Source: Athripsodes cinereus (taxonomy: Eukaryota; Arthropoda; Insecta; Trichoptera; Leptoceridae). Taken from it: a DNA stretch of 64,000 bases. The position numbers and the translations under genes are program-made. The notes beneath the pieces were generated by a model that was given only the letters and a program-made list of their open reading frames with translations, searched no databases and was not told the origin of the DNA. How positions within the stretch are numbered: the first letter of the stretch is position 1; each line of letters opens with the position of its first letter. The stretch covers positions 29,205,214 through 29,269,213 of the forward strand of contig OX388313.1 in the NCBI GenBank assembly GCA_947579605.1, written 5' to 3'. Shown here piece after piece: positions 33,166-44,079 of this stretch.

Positions 33166-34169
33166 ACTTTAATATTATGGTGCTTGACGGAGGTTAAAGA
33201 CTACCAAAGAAAGTACAAAAGTATTTCCCCAACTCTAGAATATCACTCGAGAGTACATTCCCGTCTTGGGCAGACGGAAAAAGCTCCTTCTACCGTTACT
33301 ATTTTACGTTAACAAATAGGATACACGATCTAAACAGGGCGTCTTTCATCGTCTACTTCCTCAGCCTTTTCTTATATAATTTTGAACATAAATAAGCTTT
33401 CCTTTTGCCATTCACTATTTTCTATCCTGAACATACTCTATTCGCGTCACTCCTGTCGTTCGTCTTATGTCGCCCGAAGGCTCTTAATATTTATAACTTC
33501 AACTATTTAATTATGTAACTTATAATACTCACAAAGGCGAAAACGAAACGCTGTGTTATGTAGATTGCCATAATTGGTGACACGATTCGTTCCGTCGATT
33601 TTCTTAGTTAATAAGACACGTAATTTTATCACCATCATCTTCATCTTAATCTCCTGCACCAGCAATATGGATAATATCAGAAATTAAACACTATTAAAAG
33701 AAATGGGGATCGTCGATGTCGTCTGGTCTGAGGATCTTCGCTTCCATCGCGATAATTGCTCGACGTATTTATCAAAGGATTCGAATAGGACCCGAGGGGA
33801 TGTTGCTCAGGAATGATCGCTGCGTCTCCGGCGTCTCGTCTTGTCAGATTTCTGAATCGTCTTTCATAGAGTATAATGTTGTAGAATAATGATTTTATCT
33901 GCATTGTATGTATAGTCTCGTGCGATAAAATTATAAATGATTTAACCCTTTACAATTCGTGGCAAAAATATATACATAGGAGTGTATACGTCAAAACTGT
34001 AAAAATACGTAAATATTTATACTAGGTATATCAAAAAATTTAAATAGAAAATAAACAATTCGAGACATTAATTTTAGCAACGATAAAAAAGATAGATATA
34101 TCTGTACTAGACTCAAAAACACCCTCACAGCTCCAATAAGCAATATTGCGTATGTTGCGAAGATAAATT
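33166..34169. other. Non-coding stretch
   Basis: 33700-33850 is somewhat richer in CG than its surroundings and lies in a 75-codon minus-strand open stretch. No domain was recognised. Confidence 0.3.
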
Positions 34170-34248
34170 AGGATGTCACTGGGAGGTTTCGAACCCGAGA
34201 ACTCACAGTCGAAATCTCAAAACTCTACCATTACATTATAGAGCCCCT
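34170..34248 (-). repeat. tRNA-derived SINE head
   Basis: On the minus strand, aatgtaatggtagagttttg (A-box-like) is followed by ctcgggttcgaaacctccc (B box) at tRNA-like spacing. The stem pairing is too poor for a working tRNA. Confidence 0.55.
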
Positions 34249-34672
34249 TATGATTCATGATGGTTTACGGATAAGTGCCTTTTACTTGAAAAGTTATAAA
34301 AGACAAAAACTGAAAAAAGATTTTAATAATACCGAATATCCAGAACAAAGGGATATTATTGGAACCAAAGCAGTCTTCGAAATTGTAGATTCTAAAAAGC
34401 ATAGTATAAGTAATTAAATATACGATACGATAGTAAATTTTGACCAGATATCGGATATATCTATTTCATCTCTTTTGCGTTAGCTTTTTTGTACAATTTA
34501 TCTTTTAAAATGCAAGCTGTAAAGAAGATTAGAAGGTACACATGATTAGAAGGTTAACATAATCAATGTGTTTTTAAAGCATATTTTTTTCAGCTCATTT
34601 TGTGTAACTTTTCGATTTTCGAAGGGGAAACACTATGAAAGTTCATTTTAATTTAAATAATAAAATTATATT

Positions 34673-34932
34673 AAAAAACACTGTTTACTTTCTCTTGATT
34701 GATATATTACTCTTTGAAGCTTTTCGGGCTTACGTCCATCTTCAGTAATAATTTATTATCACTTATAACTAATGACGAAAATCAAAATGTTAATTTATAT
34801 TTTATTTAAGTATAAGTATTTATATTATGTATTAACAATTTGTTTATAAGTAATTATAACTGAAGATGGACGTATGTCCGAAAAGCTTCTAATACTAATA
34901 TATCAATCTAGTGAAAGTATAGTGTTTTTTTT
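34673..34932. mobile_element. Fold-back MITE, ~85-bp arms
   Basis: The left arm (34673-34770) and the reverse complement of the right arm (34849-34932) share aaaaaacact, ttgatatatta, gaagcttttcgg and acgtccatcttcagt. The loop is AT-rich. It is non-coding and 260 bp long. Confidence 0.75.
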
Positions 34933-36180
34933 CTCAATGTGTGCTTCTATGAAAAAATCTTATCTTAAAAACACTGAGATCAAAAGGGTTGAAACACTCA
35001 ACATTGAATGATTGTCGAAGGTAGAGCACGCTAACAAATTAAATATCTAACAGCTACCAAACACGCGATCTTTATCAATTTATTACAGCCATACATTACG
35101 TACATTATTATATTATTATACAATGATATTTTATTATAATATATATGTATCTACATTATTTCTGAATGCATTGCGCAAGTTGTCCGCTTTGTAGAGTCAG
35201 AGGAAACAACCGGTCGTCCATCTCAAGGAACAAGACAATAGAGCATTGTCTTTGAAGTGAACGGAAAAGGATTTGAAATATTATAGAAAATGTTTTAAAT
35301 TGCGAGGGGCTATAATAATGTTATCAGGACTCGAGAAATATATAGCAAAATCAAGAGATGATCAATGAGCTTAGTAATAAATAAATTTATATATGCTGAA
35401 AGCAATGCAAATATTCATGAAAATACTAATCGGGATATGCCGTGAGAGGTTAGTTATTTTTTTTTTCGTTTTATGGGTCCTTTCAGAATTCCTATATTAA
35501 TTCAGTCCCCGTACTTCTGCAGTTATGCGGTAGGTCGGAAGATCCTTCAATTTCTATAGTAACTTTACATCACTACTTTAACATTAAGCTGGTATTTCTC
35601 TCAATATACAAGTTCATCAGCCCATATGCACGTCCTTGACTAAGGCGCTCCTCTGCAATCTAATGCAGTAAATTAATTATTCGGATAATATATACCAATA
35701 ATGATAATAATAATAATAAAATACGTACTCGCAGTTTGTACCTAATAGCGAAACTCGCGTTAGGAATTTATTACGTAGTATGAAAATACAGAATTGATCC
35801 CGTGTTAGTTGGCGCCCGCCACACGACGCATGGATCTTCGGCGCCAACATTTTAGCATCTTTACACACTAGAGAACACTTCTCAAACTTGATGATTTAAG
35901 TCGGATACATTTTAATCAATAATATTCAAGATAGAGTCGCTATTCAAATATATGGAAAATTGAGTTTGATATAGCTATGAAAAAGGCTTCTCAATTTAAA
36001 TATTTGAAACTTGCGTATATTTGATCACAGTAATGACTTCATATTTTTTCTTACATGTAATGCCTTTGTATACTGTTATCTTTTAGTTACAAAATAGTCA
36101 ATCTTTGCGTTTTATTTTTCACCATCATAATCTCAACCTTCAACGCTCTGCTCGGGAGCACAAGCCACAAACCAAACTCC
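34933..36180. other. Non-coding stretch
   Basis: Nothing recognised. Confidence 0.4.
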
Positions 36181-36184
36181 TTCG

Positions 36185-36215
36185 TTCAAAGCGTCTCTGC
36201 GCCAATTGAGTCACC
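36185..36215. repeat. Dispersed repeat scrap, inverted relative at 47793-47830
   Basis: gcgccaattgagtcacct and the adjoining cgtctctg are nearly the reverse complement of aggtgactcaattggtgcag near 47800. Confidence 0.45.
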
Positions 36216-37009
36216 TCTTCCCCAGACATTCAAAGAGCGCTGATGTAGTTGTCATAGAAACAATGTATGGAGAAAAAGGACGAAATGGACGAAAGAAAAG
36301 TGCTCTACTTAGAGAACTATCACTGGAAATTGTCAAAAAATGGCCCAATCAGGACCATCGTCCCTCCTGTATTATAAGGACTACAGATTTTTGCTGAGTG
36401 CGCTGGCGCACAGTATCATTTGAGACATGGTCATACCACCTAACATCCCTAACATCTAAATCTATCGACGACACTTCTTTTCGAAACTTGGAATATTCCA
36501 CTCTTGAGCCTTGATTAGGTGTCGAGGTAGCGATTAAATATTACTATTTTTACAAACGATCTTAATCAAAATTTGTAAAGTGAAAGGAATTTTTTTATTC
36601 AACAATAATTAGTTTGACATCAGTCAGCAACGCAATTTCATTGTTGTGAAAACGATCTAACAAATGCAATCCGAACGTCATCAACACCGAGTACAAGAGA
36701 CACGTAGTCAAGACGAGAAGTGGTACAGCCCTTAGTTCCTGTTGTTATTATTATCATTGCTATAGGAATACTATAGAAGATGATGCATCGGAGGAGAAAC
36801 TAGTAATGGCCAATAAATAGGTGATAGGTCATAAATAATTACACAACATAAAAAGAAGAATCAACACAGTTCAACTAGCAGCTTAAAGGCAATAGGATAT
36901 TCGTCATAATAGAAATATTAGGATACAGTTGAAAAACAAAACATGAATATGCAATATGCAAAAAATATGTATTTACCATTAAGGGAATCCTGGACCAAAT
37001 TAATCTACC
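36216..37009. other. Non-coding stretch
   Basis: Nothing recognised. Confidence 0.4.
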
Positions 37010-37140
37010 TATATCATCGCGGTATCTACCACAACTGTAAATCAATTTTTAATGCATGCTAGTTACTACCTCGAAACAGGGCAAGTACACAGAAAGAAAA
37101 AAATGGCTTCAGTCATGAAAATTGTGTTGAATTGGTAAAC

Positions 37141-37306
37141 TATTTTTTTTTAGTATTCTACCATGCACATTCGTTACATGATTATTTAAATCGCGGTCGA
37201 TTTCGGTAAACCTACACCATTGACAAGCGATACCGTTTACTGAAATCGATCGCGATTTAAATAATCAAGTAACGGATGTGCATTGTAGAATACCAACTAA
37301 AAATAT
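37141..37306. mobile_element. Fold-back MITE, near-perfect ~65-bp arms
   Basis: The left arm (37141-37211) and the reverse complement of the right arm (37235-37306) share attctac.atgcacat.cgt, gattatttaaatcgcg and tcgatttc.gtaaac. Only about seven substitutions and one small indel separate them. The loop is 23 nt. Such arm identity suggests recent activity. Confidence 0.8.
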
Positions 37307-37796
37307 TCAAAATGTCTTGTGACTGTTACATAGTTAATCCTTCTAAAATAACTGATAACTAAAAATTTATATACCTACTTATAACGAAAGTATGATTTTC
37401 ACAACCTCTGAAGATTTTCATTTTCGTTAAAGAATAAAAAAGAAACTCAAAAAAAAAAATTATTTCTCATTTTAAGACATCGTTATAGACGAATTAAAAT
37501 TCGAATTGATATTTTGTGTATGATTGTCTGTAAACGATTCAACGTTTCAACGAATGCCCAACGAATAATCTCCCATTTTCTGCAATATGTTTTTCATTTT
37601 AACATTATATCAAGACTTTCGTCATAATCAAACTCCCATGAAAAGTACGTAAGGATCACATTAAAAGCTTTCAAGCAACAGACTGACAACCTGCATGCTT
37701 TCACATTTTGTAAGTATTATAATATTGTCATACACTCACTACAATAAACAATAAGGAAAGCCCTTATCGTACCTATATAAACAAAGAATTTTCAGG

Positions 37797-38098
37797 AATA
37801 AGTATAAATTTTGGTTTGGACATGTTGAGCGAATGCAAGATGAAAGAATGACGAAGAGGATGTATTTGTCTGAAAGAGGAGGTGTGAGGAAGCGCGGACG
37901 GCCAAGAACCACGTGGCTTGAGCACGTGGATCAAATCCTTAAGGACGGCCGCGTGTTGAGTAAGAGAAATCGGCGAACATGTATGAGAAACTGGATGAAT
38001 TTGGAGGAAGCGAAAGAAGTTTGTAAGGATAGATCTATATGGCGTTCCGTTCTCTCTGCCTACCCCTCCTGGGACACGGCGTGAGGGTATAGATAGAT
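37797..38098 (+). mobile_element. LINE C-terminal fragment, SAYPTW family, with GATA tail
   Basis: One open frame from 37797: FWFGHVERMQDERMTKRMYL, GVRKRGRPRTTWLEHVDQIL, SKRNRRTCMRNWMNLEEAKE, RSIWRSVLSAYPSWDTA-stop. TGA is followed by ggg and tatagatagatagata, so the 3' UTR is only a few bases. This is the post-RT 'WFGH(V)ERM' domain of a LINE. About 95 codons are intact, with 5' truncation. The nucleotides coding for AYPSWDTA form the segment shared with the tail-sharing repeat. Confidence 0.8.
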
Positions 38099-38361
38099 AG
38101 ATAAATTTAAAAAAAACGTAATTAAATAAGGCGACGACGTTTATATCTTAACAACAATATATTATTACATAACCCCATAAAAGACCAGACGACGCTTACA
38201 ACGCTTAGTTACATTTATGGTGCATAAATATCAGAAAAATTGCCACTATCAATTTGAAATTTAATTTCCTCGTGTCAAGATTGCAATTTAATATGAGATA
38301 CGGGATAAGCGGGGAACACATTAAGCTTTTCACAGATATTCTGAACCTGTTTCTAATTTAG

Positions 38362-38365
38362 TCAT
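38362..38365. other. Target-site duplication tcat, left
   Basis: tcat directly precedes the TG of the left LTR and is repeated directly after the CA of the right LTR (46339-46342). Confidence 0.75.
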
Positions 38366-40624
38366 TGCAATGTACGTAAGCGAAACACATAGAATATTAT
38401 ATGATAGAGAAAGTATATAAAGAAAGTTACAGTTATATTTGCAAGTAAAACAGATTAATATATTGGCTCAAGTTCATGTCTAGGGATGATTCTACTTGGT
38501 CTGTACAAGAGGAATGCATTGTGTGTGGGTGACAGGTACATACTTCAATTATACATATTATACTTACGTAAAGTTCAGAGAATTCTTTATCCTTCGGTTT
38601 CATCATTTTCTTATGGTCATCATATCATTATAGAATACATAGGTAATTTAAGCAATGTTTCTTCTGTTTGCATACTCTATATTGCAAAGATTCTACTTAT
38701 ATCCTGTCTTGAGTAGAATTATAGATATATATCTCCAAGTAAACAATAAAAAATTATATCAAGTGGAACAAAGATTATCATAAGTACATCAGACCTTTCC
38801 AAGAAAGTGGATATATTATTTCCATCAGTGGAGCCATTCCTTTAACTCTTTGTTGCTTTCATAGTAAAATAATAGGGTCTTTCATCCATTGGTTGATCAA
38901 GGAATTGAACCTTTGTGACATAACTACTCCAAGTATAACTAGGTTATTGGAAGATTATATACAAGGAGGCGGAGAGATGTACTTTAGTATTATTAAGAGT
39001 ATTGAATCTACTGGTGGGTATACAAAATGAATTTCAACAGAAAGATATCGGATGGAAGTGATTTACATTTATTGTGTAAACATATATTACATAACAAGAC
39101 AGTTATTTTCAAAGTAAATTTGTAGGGAGACATAATAACATACAATATGCAAAGTTATGAAAGTTATACCATATTCGGACAGAGACAATAAAACAAACAA
39201 TGGTAATTATCAAATAAACCAACCCTGGTATTATCAATATAAATCAATACCTGGTTTATCATATGATCTATAAACATTAAGTGGAATCATTCATTCTTCA
39301 TTCAAACTCAAAATCTGATATTATTACACAAAGGAAATTAATATATAGGTCAGTTCAATGATAATAGGAACTAAGTTATGGAAAAATTATCATCACCAAC
39401 AATATTCAATAGTAATATAGTCACTTACAGGTGGACAGGCGAACAGTCGTTGAATAACACAAAGACGTGCATGTTACTGATGACGTATTTTGTACACATT
39501 GACGGTAGAAGGCAGGTTCGTGAAAGAAACATACTCTGAGGTATCTATGGCGGTCGCTGGCCATTCCAAAGACGTACAGGGGTGCGTAGGTGGTGTCAGA
39601 ATCTGATAGATTCTGTTCTCAGGACGGAAGAGGTCACTACTTCTCGAGAGGCTTGAGAAACCTTATATGTTTCCACTCCATCCTCTGTGTAAAAGGTAGA
39701 AGGCGTCACTATTTCAATAGTCCTTTCAAATTCACATTGGAATGAGAGTTACATCGGTAAATCACCGATAAGCAATGCGCAGGCTACCCGAGATGAAGCG
39801 GTACACGTTGCAGACTTATGAACACATTCATAATGTTAAATTTACATCACTGAGCAAGTATAAAGAATTGTTTAAGTGGTTTGTATGATTCCTAACATGG
39901 AATAGTTGTTCAGAAACAATGGATTATCTTATTTCACACGGTTATGAATATTGGCGGGAACACAACGAAACCACACCCTAACGGACATATATTATTTACT
40001 CAAAACTTTCCAAATGTTATCCTAATATCACTTCAATAACCCAATATATATAACTCAAAGGTAACACAAGCCTGTTCATAACATTATTCAATTTATTAAT
40101 TACTATTAATTATTAATCGTTACTATTGTTCCTTGATATTGGCGGTAAGATTGGTCGCGCACGTAAAACTAACACAGACTTGTAAAGTACATTATTAACG
40201 ACACACAATAAGGATAGTTTTACATACAATAGAGGGCAACACACTTGTTTATCACATTACGAAGTTAAGTACTATTACATAATTATTGTTATTATTATTA
40301 TTGTGTCGGAGTTACGCACATCGCTGTTCGCGACTAAGGCGGGAAGGGACAAACCCTTCTTTCGTCCAACCTATGCCATGGTCTGCAGGTAACTGAATTT
40401 ACTTGCAAGCGACGCGAGGAGGAACAGGCACGTTTAACGGTTATTCTTCAAGGGAATGAGAATCATACGATGTGGTGCCGTGTGCAGATCGAAGCATCAG
40501 CCAGTCACGTGTTCTTTGTAACGTACAATTATTATTATTATTACGGAAGACTCACAGACAACAAATGACTGTAGGAACATTAGCCAGTATGAACTTCTCC
40601 GCAGCGATTATTTAATGCGTAGCA
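38366..40624 (-). repeat. LTR (3' LTR in the element's sense)
   Basis: 2,259 bp from tgcaatgtacgtaagcg to gcgtagca. It aligns without indels to 44080-46338 at a constant offset of 5,714. I saw one substitution (A at 38954, G at 44668). The 76-codon open stretch inside occurs unchanged in both copies and has no recognisable product. Confidence 0.92.
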
Positions 40625-40635
40625 TTCTCCCTTTC
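40625..40635 (-). other. Polypurine tract
   Basis: The plus strand ttctccctttc reads as an uninterrupted 11-purine run on the minus strand, directly next to the LTR. That is where plus-strand DNA synthesis would be primed. Confidence 0.65.
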
Positions 40636-43600
40636 GGCCCCTCTTGAAAATTTGAAGAGAAACGACAAATTTTCAAGTTCCTCAATTATACAAAAAAAAG
40701 TTGAGAACCACTTCAAAAATTGTTGAGAACCACTGGTTACATAAAAAGTTGAGAACCATTGGATACATAAGCAACTATATAGGTACCCAATTACAGACAA
40801 ACAATTCAAAAAATGGTAGCTTATATACTATTACAATGTTTCTTACATCCTATAGCCCGTTCAATTATTATTAAACACTCGCGGTAAATTGCCCATAGTC
40901 AAAATTGATGCGAACTGTTTTCATATTTTGACTTACACTTTTTAATATTAACACAAAATTCACTTTGGTTGTTTTAGTACGGGGCTCCTAACAAAAGTTT
41001 GAGAGCTACAATCATAACAATATAATAGTACATAGAGGTGTGTATATATATAGACAGGTGCATATGTGCATGTATATGAAAAACACAGGTCATGAAATCA
41101 ACAACTTTAAACATTTTACAATACAATTTTATAAGAAACTCAGGATTGTATTACGTTACAATATACGGTTCGTTCTACATGGTGATAAAATTCTTTCTTT
41201 CAATTTATCAACATACGTACGTTTCATTGATGGATTCATTTACTACGATCGACGACAAGTTAACATTTTAAACATGACAAACATATAAAACAAAAGTTAC
41301 ATACTTAAGAAGTTGGTTTACATCATTCTCGATTCCGGTTACATGTATCCAACAAGGGAAAAGCAACATAAAGGAATTTAAATAGATATAAACAATTTTG
41401 TATAGATGGAATTAGAGATACCACATTTACGCTTCATTTTACCCATTAAGCTTAATAGCACTCATATACAAGTGATTTCATGTACCATGTACCATACAAA
41501 GATATTGGCAAAGCACAGAAAGAAATCATAGACATAATAAGGACATATACATATTAGAAAAACAATTTACACGCAGACATGACATAATGGTACATCACGA
41601 CGACTGCAATCACATTTACAGTAACCGATATTCATTATTGGCGTCAAATCCTTCTACGCATATCACATAGTCACAATTCTCACACAGAGACAGATTTCTC
41701 ACACAGAGATAATCTCAGAGGGAGCTACCCTCACACAGGCTTAATACATGACAAATACATTGAACAACTTTCGATCTTTGCTACACAATATACAAGTTAC
41801 AAGTTCAATAAATTCTTTACATACATCATTATTCAAATTCAACATTAACTTCTTCATTCAGGGCTCACCTTTCATAAACAGATTCATACATCATCTTTAT
41901 TCACTAACATACAATTAATCAAAATTATCCCATTGAATATCTGCAGCCAACATTCCACTACAGGTTTTATTCTGTGTCCTTCATAAGCCATTCCGTTCAA
42001 TGTCAAAATGTTCTATCACATTTTCCAATGTATTCAAGCAACATAAACAAATTTTTTACACAAAGTCACAAAAGTATTTTATTCAACAAGGGATATACTA
42101 CATCCAAACATTTCCAATTACAATTCATAAGAGATTACTACGTGTCCTACGCGGAATTAAACGTCATATAAACTCAAACTTCAAAATAATAGGCATGAAC
42201 GATTAGCAATCACATTGTCTACATTCATCAACAAGAGCTTCACGATTTATCTTTCACACACCCAGATAACATCGTCTCTACATTGATTACACAAAAAGTC
42301 ACAAAAAAGTATTTAAACACATCTCTCCTACCACGGCTTCACATATTACATAAACATAACTCATTTTTTTTTCAAAGAGCGTTCGTTAGTTTACCTTAAC
42401 GGGACAATTCACTAAACGGACTCAGTTCTCAAATAAACAAGGCATAGGTTACTTCAATATTTCACGATGGTAATAAGCCGCAAAAGTCACATCATTACAT
42501 TTCAAGAAAATTAATTACTCCACAAAAGATAACAAATTCCGTACACAAAGGGTTAATATTCAACAGCAAAAATTCTACATCGTTACATGGTTACTTCTTT
42601 AATTTCCAAAAAAAAATTTTACAAAACATCATTCTACTATTTACGTTAATGTCAAAATTTTCAACGATGGTCATCAAAGGGTTAACTGTTTCTTTACTAA
42701 ATTCAAAAATTCAGTTACAGTTCACAACTTGACATTAAAAAAAATTCAATCACTATTTACAAAGGGTTAACAAATTCGGTCATGTTTCACTAAGGGTTAA
42801 GTGTATTTATATATCAAATTTCGTGAACGGTCGTGAAGGTTTAACATTATTTATTTCGATTTATTTTTAACTTTAATTTTCTTAAAACAAAAATATTTGT
42901 TTAATATTATTCATCATTATTATTTCGTCACATCACTACGTACGCACATTTATATTCTTATCAAAACTCTACTACGCATAATTTTACACAACAACGATCA
43001 TTTAATATTATTTCTCCAAGAGTTCAATAAGGATATTTATTCCAAATACAACATTTTACTGTTTCAAAAAATTTAATTCAATTTAATATTTAACATCGAT
43101 TTTTACTCTCATCGTTTGAAAATGAATTTACTATTAAAATAACATTATTGTTTACCGGCAAAGTTCTTTGTACACTTTGGTTTACTATACACAAACAGCA
43201 TGGGTACATATTATTTCGTTTCATTCAAATAATATTTCGTTCTACCAATACTCTGGACTTCCGTTTCGCGCGTGAATATTTCTATTACATTGTTGCGGTA
43301 GGTCTGTACGCTGTCTCTCTTTCGCTTGCGACGTATAGGTACATACTATACGTTGCATAGATATGTATACTGCGGTATAATAATATTATCGGTCTAATAT
43401 TACAGTATATCTATTCGTACGGCGTTCGCACACGCGATGTATTATAAATACACACTATATCTTCATTATATTATGTAGGTCGACTCTCGATGTTCTGTTC
43501 ACCGCTTATAACAATACTTTTACAACAGAATATTTTCACCATACAATTCTTTCTATACGGCATCGATTTTTTACTCCACATTATAACAATACTCGCGACA

Positions 43601-44046
43601 AACGTTTGCGCTATACACCAATACATTTATTTTTTAAATACGGACATTTAAATTATTTACTTTACGATTCCTGTTTCATTTTTAAAATTGTTTTCATATA
43701 CATACACACATTAAAATTATTACATTTTCAATTAATATCAATACACATTATTACACATTAAAGATAAGAACTCTGAACCTTACAATTATACACCCTCACC
43801 ACACAATACATTTAAAATTCCGGGCCAACAATTATACGAATTGTTAAATCACGGACATAGCCCACAAAATGCTACGATATCGTCTCACTCATTGCTACAT
43901 CCAAGGACGAGCTCACAAATTAACACGATTTCGTCCACTAGGACGATCGCATCATATCATTATACAAAATTATCAAAAGAGAAATTATCAAATATATTTA
44001 AAGAAATGAATTTACATTATTTGTACATAAGATAATTATATACATT
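40636..44046 (-). other. Non-coding interior of the LTR element
   Basis: No retroviral protein motif was found on either strand; all open stretches are at most 82 codons. The plus strand is visibly poor in G. The word aaagggttaa (or taagggttaa) occurs four times within 42547-42800. Such an interior would be expected to hold dimerisation and packaging signals, but none can be identified by eye. Confidence 0.6.
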
Positions 44047-44061
44047 GGCTCGTAACCCCCA
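44047..44061 (-). other. Candidate primer-binding site
   Basis: On the minus strand this reads TGGGGGTTACGAGCC. It starts with the TGG expected to pair with the CCA end of a tRNA. It begins 18 nt from the LTR edge, farther than the usual 0-8 nt, and the cognate tRNA was not identified. Confidence 0.35.
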
Positions 44062-44079
44062 GCTTCGCTACATACATTT

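Noticed and set aside
38486..38716. A 76-codon open stretch present identically at 44200-44430, suggesting a duplicated gene
   Set aside because: It lies inside the two LTRs, so identity reflects LTR duplication. The sequence has no domain and is on the strand opposite to the element's sense.
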